Source: Comamonas sp. KCTC 72670
GTDB lineage: Bacteria > Myxococcota > Myxococcia > Myxococcales > Myxococcaceae
NCBI GenBank assembly: GCA_014656495.1
Contig: BNCN01000004.1
Span: forward strand, 600,616 to 664,615
Length of the DNA: 64,000 nt
Direction of reading: 5' to 3'
A program made the translations under genes and the position numbers. The stretch's first letter is position 1, and every line of letters starts with the position of its first letter. Below, piece by piece: positions 36,396 to 45,693 of the stretch. The notes under the pieces are model-generated. The model did not search any database. It was not told the DNA's origin and saw only the letters and a list, made by a program, of their open reading frames with translations.

Positions 36396-38762
36396 ATGGC
36401 GCCGACGTACGACGCGCTGGTGATTGGCACCGGCTTCGGGGGAGCGGTGGCGGCCTGCCGATTGGCGCAGGCGGGCCTGTCCGTGCGCGTCCTGGAGCGG
36501 GGCCTGCGCTACCCGAAGGGGAGTTTCCCCCGCGACTGGAGCAACCCCTTCAACGGTTGGCTGTGGCAGTACGGCCAGGGCCTCTTCGACATCAAGCTGC
36601 TCCCCGGCATGAGCATCGTGCAGTCCGCGGGGTACGGCGGTGGCTCGCTCATCTACGCCAACGTCCACCTCCGGCCCCCTCCGGAGACCTTCGAGTCGGA
36701 CTGGCCGGAGGGCTACAGCCGCGCCGCGTTGGACCCGTATTACGACCTGGTCGCGTACATGCTGGACCTCCAGCCCATCACCGCGTCCGCCCGGGGCCTG
36801 CCCACCAAGGCGAAGCGGATGCGCGAGGCGGCGCGCCAACTGGGCCGCGAGAAACAGTTCTTCTACCCGGACCTCGCCGTGCGCTTCGCCCCCAGCGGCG
36901 AGCCCCTGCCCAACAAGTTCGGCGTCGCGCAGGAGGGCTGCAACTACTGCGGCGAGTGTGACATCGGCTGCAACGTCCGGGCGAAGAACACCCTGGACCT
37001 GAACTACCTGGCCGTCGCCGAGCAGCGCGGCGCGGAGATGACCACCCAGGCCGAGGCCACGCGCATCGAACCGCTGTCTCCCGAAGGCTACCGCGTCACG
37101 TTCACCGACCACGCCGCGGGGGGCGTCGCGCGCACCGTGGACGCAAGGCGCGTCTTCCTCTGCGCGGGCACGGTGAACACCACCGAGCTGCTGCTCCGCT
37201 GCCGGGACGCGCACGGCACGCTGCCACGCATCAGTGACCGGTTGGGGCACCGGTACTCGGCCAACGGTGACTTCCTCGCCTTCGCCTTCGACACCCGCGA
37301 CACCTGGGACCCGTCCGAAGGCCCCACCATCACCACCAGCTTCGTGGTGGACGAGGGACAGGGGAGGGACAAGACGTGGTTCCTGTTCCAGGAGGGCGGC
37401 CACCCGGGACAGGCGGCGGGGTTCCTCCAGGTCATCGACCTCCTGGGCCGGGACGTCCGCGTGCCCTCGGACCTCCTCCAGAAGGAGCTGGTGCGGGCCC
37501 TGCGCAGCCGCGCGGGCACCACGTCCGCCATTGAAAAACAGCGCGGCCGTTTCCAGGCCGTGTTCCTGGCCATGGGGCGGGATCGCTCCAACGGCCGTCT
37601 CGCGCTGAGCCCGTTGTCCAAGGACCTGGAGCTGCGCTGGGACGTGCCCGCCAACCTGGCGCTGTACCGCACGCAGGAGCAGCTCTGCCAGGACATCGCC
37701 CGGGCGCTGGGGGCGCGCACCGTCTACAACCCGCTCTGGGACCGGCTGCACATCCCCGTGTCGGTGCACAACCTGGGGGGCTGCGCCATGGCGGAGGAGC
37801 CGGCCTACGGCGTCCTCACCCCCGAGGGAGAAGTGCACGGCCACCCCGGCCTGTACGTCCTGGACGGCGCCGCGCTGCCCGCGAGCACCGGCGTCAATCC
37901 GTCGTCCACCATCGCCGCGGTGGCGGAGCGCAACGTCGAGCTCGCCATCCGCGAGGCGCTGGGCCACCCGGCGTGGACGGCGCCGGAGCGCGCGGGGACG
38001 CCGACAGGGCGAAGCGCGGTGGAACCTTTCCGAGCGTCGATGCGGATGTCCATGGAAGTGGCACCCACGCGGGTGGTGCCCAGGGAGGACCCGATGCGGA
38101 GTGTGGTGATTCCAGAGGGGGGAACGGTGTTGTCGCCAACGCCCGTGGTGGGCCTGCGCTTCACCGAACGGATGCGGGGGTTCATCACGTCGGCACATGT
38201 CCCGGAGACGGACTTCCAGGGGGCGGAGGAGGAGGGGAAGGCGGAGGGCCACGTCGCCGAGTTCACCGTCACCATCACCTTGCCCAACCTGGACCGCTTC
38301 CTCGCGGAGAAGGCCCGCACGGGAATCGCCCAGGGCACGCTCCACGTCCACGGCTTCACGCCTCCAGGCGGCGCCAAGGTGGAACGCGGCGTGTTCAACC
38401 TCTTCGTGGACACGGACAGCTACTACGAGCGGCGGATGCTCTACCTGCTGCCCTTCACGGGCCTGGATGGGCGCCAGTACCTGCTGGACGGCTTCAAGCA
38501 CGTGCGCGACGACGACGGCTTCGACATGTGGGGCGACACCTCCACGCTCTACACCGTCATCCGCCGGGGCGAGGACCGCGAAGCCCCCGTGGTGGCCACC
38601 GGCATCATCCGCCTGGGCATGCCGGACTTCCTCCAGCAACTGACGACCTTCACCGTGCTGGGCACGTCATCGCCGCTGGCGAAGGCCAACGCGCTGAGGC
38701 GCTTCGGCAACATGTTCATGGGCAACCTCTGGGACGTCTTCGCGCGCACCAAGCTGGAATAG
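36396..38762 (+). CDS. GMC oxidoreductase/cholesterol-oxidase-like flavoenzyme, first copy
   Basis: 788 aa. FAD-binding N-terminus GTGFGG (from 11) and GMC fold to about residue 530; VHNLGGCAM and GVNPSSTIAAVAERN near the end are GMC signatures. It carries CxxCxxCxxxC with Cys182, 185, 188 and 192, just before the family's RAKNTLDL. The last 240 residues (SPTPVVGLRFTERMRGF onward) form an extra domain not in a 500-aa oxidase. Start ATG 36396 with GAGGGGGA. It heads a three-gene cluster with another GMC enzyme and a hydrolase. Substrate unknown (sterol-like by resemblance). Confidence 0.85.
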   Translation: MAPTYDALVIGTGFGGAVAACRLAQAGLSVRVLERGLRYPKGSFPRDWSNPFNGWLWQYGQGLFDIKLLPGMSIVQSAGYGGGSLIYANVHLRPPPETFESDWPEGYSRAALDPYYDLVAYMLDLQPITASARGLPTKAKRMREAARQLGREKQFFYPDLAVRFAPSGEPLPNKFGVAQEGCNYCGECDIGCNVRAKNTLDLNYLAVAEQRGAEMTTQAEATRIEPLSPEGYRVTFTDHAAGGVARTVDARRVFLCAGTVNTTELLLRCRDAHGTLPRISDRLGHRYSANGDFLAFAFDTRDTWDPSEGPTITTSFVVDEGQGRDKTWFLFQEGGHPGQAAGFLQVIDLLGRDVRVPSDLLQKELVRALRSRAGTTSAIEKQRGRFQAVFLAMGRDRSNGRLALSPLSKDLELRWDVPANLALYRTQEQLCQDIARALGARTVYNPLWDRLHIPVSVHNLGGCAMAEEPAYGVLTPEGEVHGHPGLYVLDGAALPASTGVNPSSTIAAVAERNVELAIREALGHPAWTAPERAGTPTGRSAVEPFRASMRMSMEVAPTRVVPREDPMRSVVIPEGGTVLSPTPVVGLRFTERMRGFITSAHVPETDFQGAEEEGKAEGHVAEFTVTITLPNLDRFLAEKARTGIAQGTLHVHGFTPPGGAKVERGVFNLFVDTDSYYERRMLYLLPFTGLDGRQYLLDGFKHVRDDDGFDMWGDTSTLYTVIRRGEDREAPVVATGIIRLGMPDFLQQLTTFTVLGTSSPLAKANALRRFGNMFMGNLWDVFARTKLE

Positions 38763-38774
38763 GGGAGGCCCACC

Positions 38775-40322
38775 GTGTCGAAGGCAACGCGGTATGACGT
38801 CGTCATCGTGGGCTCGGGGTTCGGGGGCTCCATCAACGCCTTGCGCCTGTCACAGGCGGGCAAGTCGGTGGTCGTCCTGGAGCGCGGCAAGCGTTACCGG
38901 CCCGGCGGCTTCCCTCGGGACGTGACGCGCGCGGATGAGCTGCTCTGGCGCCAGCCTTCGAGGCACCAGGCCCAGGGCCTCTTCGACGTGCGCTTCCTGT
39001 CCGGCATTGGCACGGTGACGGCGAGCGGCGTCGGGGGCGGCTCGCTCATCTACGCCAACGTCCACGTGCGTCCGGACGCGGAGGTGTTCGAGGACCCTCG
39101 CTGGCCCGCCGCCTACCGCCGCGACACCCTGGAGCCGTACTTCGACCGCGTGGCCCATGAGCTGCGCCTCAACCCGGTGCCGCCCGAGCTGCCCCTGCGC
39201 AAGCGGGACCTCTTCCAGCGCGCCGCCCGGGGCCTGGGCCGCGAGACGTTCGACCCGCCCGTGGCGGTGGCCTTCAAGGAACCGCCGGGCCCGAACCGCC
39301 GCGTGTGCCAGCTCTGCGCGGAGTGCGAGTTCGGCTGCCAGCACGGCGCGAAGAACACCCTGGACCTGACGTACCTGGCGCGAGCCGAGGCGTTGGGCGC
39401 CCACGTCCTGGCCCGCACGCTGGTCACCCACGTCGCGCCTGTCCGAGACGGCTACCGCGTCTACTGCCAGGACCTCGTATCGGGCGAGAAGCACGTCGTC
39501 GAAGGCGCGCGCGTGGTGCTGGCGGCGGGGACGCTGGGGACGGTGGAGATCCTCCTGCGCAGCCGGGACGTCGTGCGCACGTTGCCTCGGGTGAGCCGAA
39601 GGCTGGGCCACGGCTATTCGGGCAACGGCGACTTCCTGGCGTCCATGCAGGGGGCACGCGAGGACATCCAGCCCTGGGTGGGCCCGGACGTGTCCACGGT
39701 GATGCGCTTCACGGACTCCAAGCCGCGCTTCACGCTGGTGACGGCCACGTTCAACCGTCCCGCGACGGAGGTGCTCGCGGGGATGGGCCAGCCGGACGCC
39801 GGACCGTTTCGAGGCTGGGGCGCGCCGCTGTGGACCTGCCTGGGCCCGGTGGTCCACAAGGCGTTCGCGAAGGGCCTGATGAGCCGGCCGTTGCGCAGGG
39901 ACGTGGACGCGGCGCGCACGTCGAACCTCTTCGGCATCGGGCAGGACAACGCCAACGGGCGCATGCACCTGAAGGGCGGGGCGTTGGACGTGGCGTGGGA
40001 CTTCGCGGGTGAGAACGCGGAGCTGGTGCGGCGGATGACCGAGGCGATGCGCGGGCTCGCGGCGCAGTACGGCGCCACCTTCGCCCCGCTGATTACCTGG
40101 CAGCTCTTCAAGCGGTCGTTCACGGTGCATTCGCTCGGCGGTGCCCGTCTGGCGGAGACTCCGGAGGGGGGCGTGGTGTCCACGGAGGGCGAGGTCTTCC
40201 ACTATCCCGGGCTGCACGTGGCGGACGGCGCCGTCATTCCGACCGCCATCGGGTTCCACCCGGTGATGACCATCAGCGCCGTGGCCGAGCGAATCGCCGA
40301 GGCCGTGGTGCACGGTTTCTGA
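38775..40322 (+). CDS. GMC oxidoreductase/cholesterol-oxidase-like flavoenzyme, second copy
   Basis: 515 aa. FAD motif GSGFGG, then IYANVHVRPDAEVF and the same CxxCxxCxxxC at Cys178, 181, 184 and 188 preceding AKNTLDL. The end has VHSLGGARL and IGFHPVMTISAVAERI, typical of GMC. It lacks the 240-residue tail of its neighbour. GTG start 12 bp after the first copy's stop. Overall it looks like a paralogue from a tandem duplication. Confidence 0.85.
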   Translation: MSKATRYDVVIVGSGFGGSINALRLSQAGKSVVVLERGKRYRPGGFPRDVTRADELLWRQPSRHQAQGLFDVRFLSGIGTVTASGVGGGSLIYANVHVRPDAEVFEDPRWPAAYRRDTLEPYFDRVAHELRLNPVPPELPLRKRDLFQRAARGLGRETFDPPVAVAFKEPPGPNRRVCQLCAECEFGCQHGAKNTLDLTYLARAEALGAHVLARTLVTHVAPVRDGYRVYCQDLVSGEKHVVEGARVVLAAGTLGTVEILLRSRDVVRTLPRVSRRLGHGYSGNGDFLASMQGAREDIQPWVGPDVSTVMRFTDSKPRFTLVTATFNRPATEVLAGMGQPDAGPFRGWGAPLWTCLGPVVHKAFAKGLMSRPLRRDVDAARTSNLFGIGQDNANGRMHLKGGALDVAWDFAGENAELVRRMTEAMRGLAAQYGATFAPLITWQLFKRSFTVHSLGGARLAETPEGGVVSTEGEVFHYPGLHVADGAVIPTAIGFHPVMTISAVAERIAEAVVHGF

Positions 40323-40346
40323 ACGAACGCACACGAGGCACATTCC

Positions 40347-41390
40347 ATGGACAGCTTTCCAGCCGCCGAGCGGCATGACTTCCCCGCGGGTGACGGCGTC
40401 CCGTTGCAGCTCACCCGTTACCGGGGCGGGGCGAAGGGGCCTGTCATGCTCGTCCATGGTGCGGGCGTCTGGAGCGGCATGTTCATGCTGCCCACGGTGC
40501 GGGAGAACTTCGTCCAGTTCCTCGTGCGCCATGGCTACGACACCTGGCTGCTGGACTGGCGCGCCAGCGTGGAGCTCCCGGTGCGTCAGTTCACCCTGGA
40601 TGACGCGGCCCTGCACGACATGCCCGCCGCCGTGAAGAAGGTGCTCGAGTGTACCGGCGCGAAGTCCCTGCAGGCCGTGGCCCACTGCGCGGGCTCGGCG
40701 ACATTCTTCATGTCGATGGCGGCGGGGCATCTGCCGGATGTGCGGAGCGTGGTCGCCTCCCAGGTGGCGCTGCACCACATCGTCCCGCCGTCCACGCACC
40801 TCAAGGCGATGCTGCGGCTTCCAGACGTGCTGGACATCACCCGCGACTACCTCACGCCCGACGAGGACCCGCGCAGCCCGCTGTTCCAGGCGGCCTTCGG
40901 CACCCTGGTGGACCTGCTCCGGCACGAATGCGACAGCACCGTGTGCAAGCGGCTGACGTTCATGTACGGGCAGCTCTTCCGGCACGCGCGCATCAACCGG
41001 GAGACGCATGACCGGCTCGACGAGCAGTTCGGCCCCTGCAACATGCTGACGTTCCGCCACCTGGCGCAGATGGCGAGAGCGGGCTACGCGCTGGGCTTCG
41101 ACTACGGCCGGGAGGAGAACCGCCGGCGCTATGGCCGCGAGAAGCCGCCGTCCTATCTCCGCGCCGAGCACCTGAAGCGCCCCATCACCTTCGTGTCCGG
41201 GGCGCAGAACGGCACGTACATGCCCGCGTCCACGGAGCTCACCTACGAGTGGCTCCGCGAGGAGAACGGCGCGTCGTACTACCGGCGCAAGGTGCTGCCG
41301 GAGTACGGCCACCTGGACACGTTCATGGGAAGCACCGCGTCACGGGACACGTACCCGGTGCTGCTCGACGCGCTGGAGGCCATGGCCTGA
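40347..41390 (+). CDS. Alpha/beta hydrolase with Cys at the nucleophile position
   Basis: 347 aa. The early VMLVHGAGVWSGMF motif and later AHCAGS give the hydrolase fold. The nucleophile position is Cys114 (AHCAGS) rather than Ser, as in PHA-synthase-like proteins, and GHLDTFMGS supplies the likely His. It could be a thioesterase or acyltransferase. It starts 25 bp after the second GMC gene and so probably belongs to the same operon. Confidence 0.8.
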   Translation: MDSFPAAERHDFPAGDGVPLQLTRYRGGAKGPVMLVHGAGVWSGMFMLPTVRENFVQFLVRHGYDTWLLDWRASVELPVRQFTLDDAALHDMPAAVKKVLECTGAKSLQAVAHCAGSATFFMSMAAGHLPDVRSVVASQVALHHIVPPSTHLKAMLRLPDVLDITRDYLTPDEDPRSPLFQAAFGTLVDLLRHECDSTVCKRLTFMYGQLFRHARINRETHDRLDEQFGPCNMLTFRHLAQMARAGYALGFDYGREENRRRYGREKPPSYLRAEHLKRPITFVSGAQNGTYMPASTELTYEWLREENGASYYRRKVLPEYGHLDTFMGSTASRDTYPVLLDALEAMA

Positions 41391-41425
41391 GCAGGGGCGG
41401 CGGAGTACCGTCCGAGGCAGGGCCC

Positions 41426-42715
41426 ATGGACACGACCTCCACTTCCACGGCGCGGTCGACGGCCGGCGCTCCTCCCTTCGGCTTGGGGCTGATGGCCCGC
41501 TTCGGGCCTGGAATGCTCGTCGCGGCCACGGGGGTGGGCGCGGGAGATCTGCTCACGGCGAGCCTGGGCGGGTCGGCGGTGGGGATGAGCATCCTCTGGG
41601 CCGCCGTCGTGGGCGCGGTGCTGAAGGGCTTCCTCAACGAGGGCATCGCCCGGTGGCAGCTCGCCACGGGGACGACGGTGCTGGAGGGCTGGGCCCGCTT
41701 CGGCGCCTGGTTGCGCTACGCGTTCTTCCTCTACCTGCTCGGCTGGAGCTTCTTCACGGGCGGCGCGCTCATCTCCGCCTGCGGCGCGGCGGGAGACGCG
41801 TTGTGGCCGCTGTCGGAGGACCCGGAGACGTCCCGGCGCATCTGGGGCGTGCTGCACTCGATGTTGGGCCTGGGGCTCGTGTGGGCGGGGGGCTTCCGCT
41901 TCTTCGAGCGGCTGATGGCCGTCTGCGTCGGGGTGATGTTCGTCACGGTGCTCGTCACCGCCGCGGCCTCCGGACCGGACTGGAGCGCCGCGGCCCGAGG
42001 GCTCGTGGTTCCCACGATGCCGGAGGGCGGCACGGCGTGGGTGCTCGGGCTGCTCGGCGGCGTGGGCGGCACGGTGACGGTGTTGTCCTACGGCTACTGG
42101 ATTCGGGAGCGGGGCCGTGAGGGCACCGGCTGGCTCCGCACGTGCCAGGCGGACCTCGCGGTGGGCTACACGCTGACGGCGCTGTTCGGCATCGCGATGG
42201 TCATCATCGGCTCCACCGTTCAGCTCCAAGGCGGCGGGCTGCGCGTGGCCATGCTGCTGGCCCAGCGGCTGGACGATGTCATCGGCCCGCTCGGGTACTG
42301 GCTCTTCCTGTGGGGCTTCTGGGCCGCCGTGTTCTCCAGCCTGTTGGGCGTCTGGGAAGGCATTCCCTACCTCTTCGCGGACTTCCTCCGCGTCCACCGC
42401 AAGGCCCCCGTGGCGGACGTGCCCCTGCGCCAGACGCGGGCGTGGCGCTGGTACCTGGTGGCGTTGTCCGTGGTTCCGCTGCCGTTGCTGTGGATGTCGT
42501 TGCAGCGGGCGCAGCTCGCCTACGCGGTGATGGGGGCGCTGTTCATGCCGCTGCTCGCCGCGACGCTGCTGTGGATGAACAACCGCCGTGACTGGGTGGG
42601 CGGCCTGCGCAACGGCTGGCTCGTCAACGCCGCGCTCATCGCCACGCTGCTGCTGTTCTTGGGCGTGGGCGCGAGCGAGGCGCTGGACGCGGTCCGCAAG
42701 CTGATGGGCCGCTGA
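41426..42715 (+). CDS. Divergent Nramp-family transporter
   Basis: 429 aa with about 11 hydrophobic segments. General Nramp layout, but the first helix reads ATGVGAGDLLTASLGG, without the usual DPGN metal motif, so it is not a classical Mn/Fe importer; it may move Mg, Al or another ion or small molecule. Start ATG 41426; longer in-frame upstream sequence lies inside the hydrolase gene and was rejected. Confidence 0.75.
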   Translation: MDTTSTSTARSTAGAPPFGLGLMARFGPGMLVAATGVGAGDLLTASLGGSAVGMSILWAAVVGAVLKGFLNEGIARWQLATGTTVLEGWARFGAWLRYAFFLYLLGWSFFTGGALISACGAAGDALWPLSEDPETSRRIWGVLHSMLGLGLVWAGGFRFFERLMAVCVGVMFVTVLVTAAASGPDWSAAARGLVVPTMPEGGTAWVLGLLGGVGGTVTVLSYGYWIRERGREGTGWLRTCQADLAVGYTLTALFGIAMVIIGSTVQLQGGGLRVAMLLAQRLDDVIGPLGYWLFLWGFWAAVFSSLLGVWEGIPYLFADFLRVHRKAPVADVPLRQTRAWRWYLVALSVVPLPLLWMSLQRAQLAYAVMGALFMPLLAATLLWMNNRRDWVGGLRNGWLVNAALIATLLLFLGVGASEALDAVRKLMGR

Positions 42716-42721
42716 GGGACG

Positions 42722-43795
42722 TCAGCCGCCGCGCGCGACGGAGGGCGCCGCCGTGTCCAGGGGCAGGAGGGACGTCTCGTCCCAGCCGATGTAGCGCACG
42801 CCCTCCAGGGGCTCCGGGGCGTGGAACTCGAGGGCCCCCACCGTGGACGTCAGCCGGCCCGCCGGACGCCACGCCGCGAAGGGGTGGGGGCGGGTGAAGC
42901 GCTCCAGCTCGCACGTGGCCACGTCGCTCTGGGCCACGTGGACATCCCAGCCCGCCGGGTCGCGGTACACGTAGCCCACGAGCGTGCGCGGCTCACACCA
43001 CGCGCGGCCCTTCACCGCCACGGTGGCGGAGCTCGCCTGGAACTCCAGCGCCCCCGCGCGGGGCACGGACATCTTCGTGAAGAGCAGGCCCGGGGCTTCG
43101 TGGAACGCGTGCTCCCTCTGCCCGGTCCGCAGGTAGATGGGCGTCAGCCGCGGGCTGAGCACGGAGCGCCGGGGCCGCACGGAGAGGGCCTCCAGCCGCG
43201 CCTCCGGGTCCTCCTGGAAGCGCGGCACATAGAGCCACGTCAGCTCCTCCAGCCGCCGGTGGCCCCAGAGGTGCTTCTGCAGACCGGGCGCGCCTTGGAC
43301 TTCGTACCGGTGGCCGTCCACCGTGACGGTGCCCGTGAAGCGCATGTCGTCCTGCGAATGGGCCACCTGCGTGGGCAGCGGCAGCAGGTCCGCGCCGCGA
43401 GGGGTGCGGCGCACGGCCTGGCCGGCCTCGGGCGTGAAGCGCAGGTCCCACGTGATGGCGTGCCCTCCGGATTCGACGTGGCCGTTGCACCGTCCAGGGG
43501 CCAGCTCCGCGTCTCCCAGCCGGATGCCGAAACGCCCCGAGGGCGCCTCGACGAGGTGGGAGAGGGGATGGATGGCCTTGAGTCCCAGCGCGGGCGTGGG
43601 CGACGCCGCGTCGAAGGCCGCGGCCCACAGCATGGCGCGGGGCTCGCCGGGCGCTCCAGGCGCAGGGGTGAAGCGCGTGTAGCGGAACCACCAGGCGCGT
43701 TCACCGCCCGGGTCGAGCACACACACGAACCAGATTTCGAAGCAGCCCTGCTGACCCTTCCAACGCGGCAGATTCGCGCGCTCACTCGAAGGCAT
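42722..43795 (-). CDS. CrtC/AttH-like lipocalin-fold protein
   Basis: 357 aa. Motifs such as GCFEIWFVCVLDPGGERAWW, QGAPGLQKHLWGHRRLEELTW and multiple beta strands resemble the carotenoid 1,2-hydratase (CrtC)/AttH lipocalin-like superfamily. Family members are often related to carotenoid or isoprenoid modification. Identification is moderate. Start ATG 43795 after GGGGGGATGAC. The stop lies 7 bp from that of the convergent Nramp gene. Confidence 0.5.
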   Translation of the reverse strand: MPSSERANLPRWKGQQGCFEIWFVCVLDPGGERAWWFRYTRFTPAPGAPGEPRAMLWAAAFDAASPTPALGLKAIHPLSHLVEAPSGRFGIRLGDAELAPGRCNGHVESGGHAITWDLRFTPEAGQAVRRTPRGADLLPLPTQVAHSQDDMRFTGTVTVDGHRYEVQGAPGLQKHLWGHRRLEELTWLYVPRFQEDPEARLEALSVRPRRSVLSPRLTPIYLRTGQREHAFHEAPGLLFTKMSVPRAGALEFQASSATVAVKGRAWCEPRTLVGYVYRDPAGWDVHVAQSDVATCELERFTRPHPFAAWRPAGRLTSTVGALEFHAPEPLEGVRYIGWDETSLLPLDTAAPSVARGG

Positions 43796-43874
43796 GTCAT
43801 CCCCCCATCGGCGGCGCCGGCACGCCACCCCGGGGGTTAACGTCGCAGACGGGCAGGCCCGAGGGCAAGCCGGC

Positions 43875-44468
43875 TCAGCGGGCAGCGTCCTTCCAGGCGA
43901 CGCGGTACGTGACGCAATGGTCATCGAACACGCGTACGTCCACCGTCGTCGAGGCGCCGCCCGCGGCGCGCGACATGGCGAGCATCACGCCCTGCTTGAA
44001 GTAGCGCAGCATTCCCGGCTCGTTGAGCCAGACCTCGGCTTCCGTCGGTCCCGTCTCGGTGATGCGGACCTCGGTGTAGTTGTTGCTCGTCCGGAAGCCG
44101 TGCTGGGCCTTGGACAACATCCGCCAGGGGCCCAGCAGCTTCATCACCCCGAGCAGCGCGCGGCCCATCAACGTGTCCCGGTAGCCATCAATCATCCGCT
44201 CGCCGAGCATCCGCCACGCCACCTCATCGGGCTCGCCGGGGTGCAGCGCCTTCGCGGTGAGCGCGACGCAGCGAATCCACGTCTCCAGCGAGTAGGCGGG
44301 GAGCAGGGGCCGGTCCAGGTCGAGGCCCTCGCTGCGCAGCTGCTGCTTGAGCAGCGGCGTCACCCGTCCCGACAGGCCCCGGACGAAGAGCCCCTCGACG
44401 ATGGGGGGAAATACGAGTCGGTCGGTGGGAGCGGCCGGGGCGCCGGAGGCTCGGAGTGGCTCGGGCAT
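43875..44468 (-). CDS. DUF2378 family protein (myxobacterial paralogue)
   Basis: 197 aa. IVEGLFVRGLSGRVTPLLKQ begins the DUF2378 (TIGR02265) domain, a family largely confined to myxobacteria; later FRTSNNYTEVRITETGPTEAE and VWLNEPGMLRYFKQGV are consistent. Function unknown. Start ATG 44468. An alternative ATG at 44489 would add seven residues. Confidence 0.8.
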   Translation of the reverse strand: MPEPLRASGAPAAPTDRLVFPPIVEGLFVRGLSGRVTPLLKQQLRSEGLDLDRPLLPAYSLETWIRCVALTAKALHPGEPDEVAWRMLGERMIDGYRDTLMGRALLGVMKLLGPWRMLSKAQHGFRTSNNYTEVRITETGPTEAEVWLNEPGMLRYFKQGVMLAMSRAAGGASTTVDVRVFDDHCVTYRVAWKDAAR

Positions 44469-44540
44469 ACGTTTCCGCGCACCTATCACAGACTCCGGGG
44501 AAAGGCGCTTGTCCGCGGGACTGACGCGGTGCGCCCGCCC

Positions 44541-45536
44541 CTACGTGCTGGGTTGCGCCGGGCGCTTCGCGTAGCGCTCCGCCAGCATCGAGCACACCAG
44601 CAGCTGGGCCTGATGATAGAACATGAGAGGTAGGACGATGAGCCCCAGCGCGGGGCTCGCGCCGAAGAGCAGCCGCGCCATGGGCACGCCGGACGCCAGC
44701 GTCTTCTTCGACCCACAAAAGACCACAGTGATTTCGTCCTCCTTGGAGAACCCCAGGGCCCGGGCGGCGTGGGTCGTCAGTGCCAGGACGATGGCGAGGA
44801 TGACCACCGCTCCCGCGAAGGCCAGGGCCAGCACGTCCCAGCCATGGTCCGTGAACAGCCCCGACACGATGGAGTCGCAGAACGAGGCGTAGACCAAGAG
44901 CAGGATGACGGCCCGATCGAAGGCATTGGTGAAACGCCGGTAGCGCGCGAACCAGGCCCCCAGCAGCGGGCGCAGCAATTGCCCCAGCGCCAGGGGTAAC
45001 AGGAGGAGCGTCGCGAGCTTCACGACAGCCTCGCCCATGGACAGCGATTGGCCCGTGGCGTGCGCGAACACGCCGATGATGACCGGCGTCAGCACGATGC
45101 CCAGCAGGCTGGACAGGCTGGCGTTGAAGATGGCCGCGGGCACGTTGCCTCGCGCGAGCCCCGTCATCGCCACGGACGAGGAGATGGTCGACGGGACGGC
45201 GCAGAGATAGAGGAAGCCCAGGGACAAATCCGACGGCAGCCAGCGGCCCAGGGACACGTCGCTGAGCCACCACAGCAGCGGGAACACGCCGAAGGTGAAG
45301 GCCTGCACCACTAGGTGCACCCGCCATTGCACCACGCCCGCCCGGAGCTGGGCCGCGGGGAGCCCCAGGCCGTGCAGCAGGAACACGGCGAAGATGCCCA
45401 CGTCCGCCACGACGTCCGCGTGCAGCGGCCCACCCGACATCCCGAAGGTGGGGAAGAGGGCGGCCAGGACGACGGCGGCCAGCATCCCCAGCAGGAACCA
45501 GTCCCGGGCGAGTCGTTTGATGATGCGAAGCGGCAT
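44541..45536 (-). CDS. SBF-like (YfeH/SLC10A7-type) bile acid:sodium symporter family
   Basis: 331 aa polytopic membrane protein. FLLHGLGLPAAQLRAGVVQW then VHLVVQAFTFGVFPLL are typical of the SBF-like branch (PF13593), distinct from the BASS gene at 32191. Ion or organic-anion transport is expected; substrate unknown. ATG at 45536; the upstream in-frame extension is not supported. Confidence 0.82.
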   Translation of the reverse strand: MPLRIIKRLARDWFLLGMLAAVVLAALFPTFGMSGGPLHADVVADVGIFAVFLLHGLGLPAAQLRAGVVQWRVHLVVQAFTFGVFPLLWWLSDVSLGRWLPSDLSLGFLYLCAVPSTISSSVAMTGLARGNVPAAIFNASLSSLLGIVLTPVIIGVFAHATGQSLSMGEAVVKLATLLLLPLALGQLLRPLLGAWFARYRRFTNAFDRAVILLLVYASFCDSIVSGLFTDHGWDVLALAFAGAVVILAIVLALTTHAARALGFSKEDEITVVFCGSKKTLASGVPMARLLFGASPALGLIVLPLMFYHQAQLLVCSMLAERYAKRPAQPST

Positions 45537-45693
45537 ATCCGCATCCCCATACTCCGGGCGGCGCCCGGGCTCCACCGGGGAATGGTCCGTGAAACAAACC
45601 CGAGTTGAAGCGGGGTTCACGTGGCGCGCGAGGCGTCTCACGCGTCCCGCGCCGCGCATCGCGTTGCACGGAGCTGCGGTAGGCTCGGGGTTC

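Noticed and set aside
35649..38639. Very long minus-strand frame across the GMC gene
   Set aside because: Only the last 147 codons have real pseudopilin sequence with a proper start; the rest is antisense to the first GMC gene.
38850..41312. Long minus-strand open frame opposite the second GMC and hydrolase genes
   Set aside because: Translation is His/Arg/Gln-rich with no domain; the plus strand carries clear enzyme motifs.
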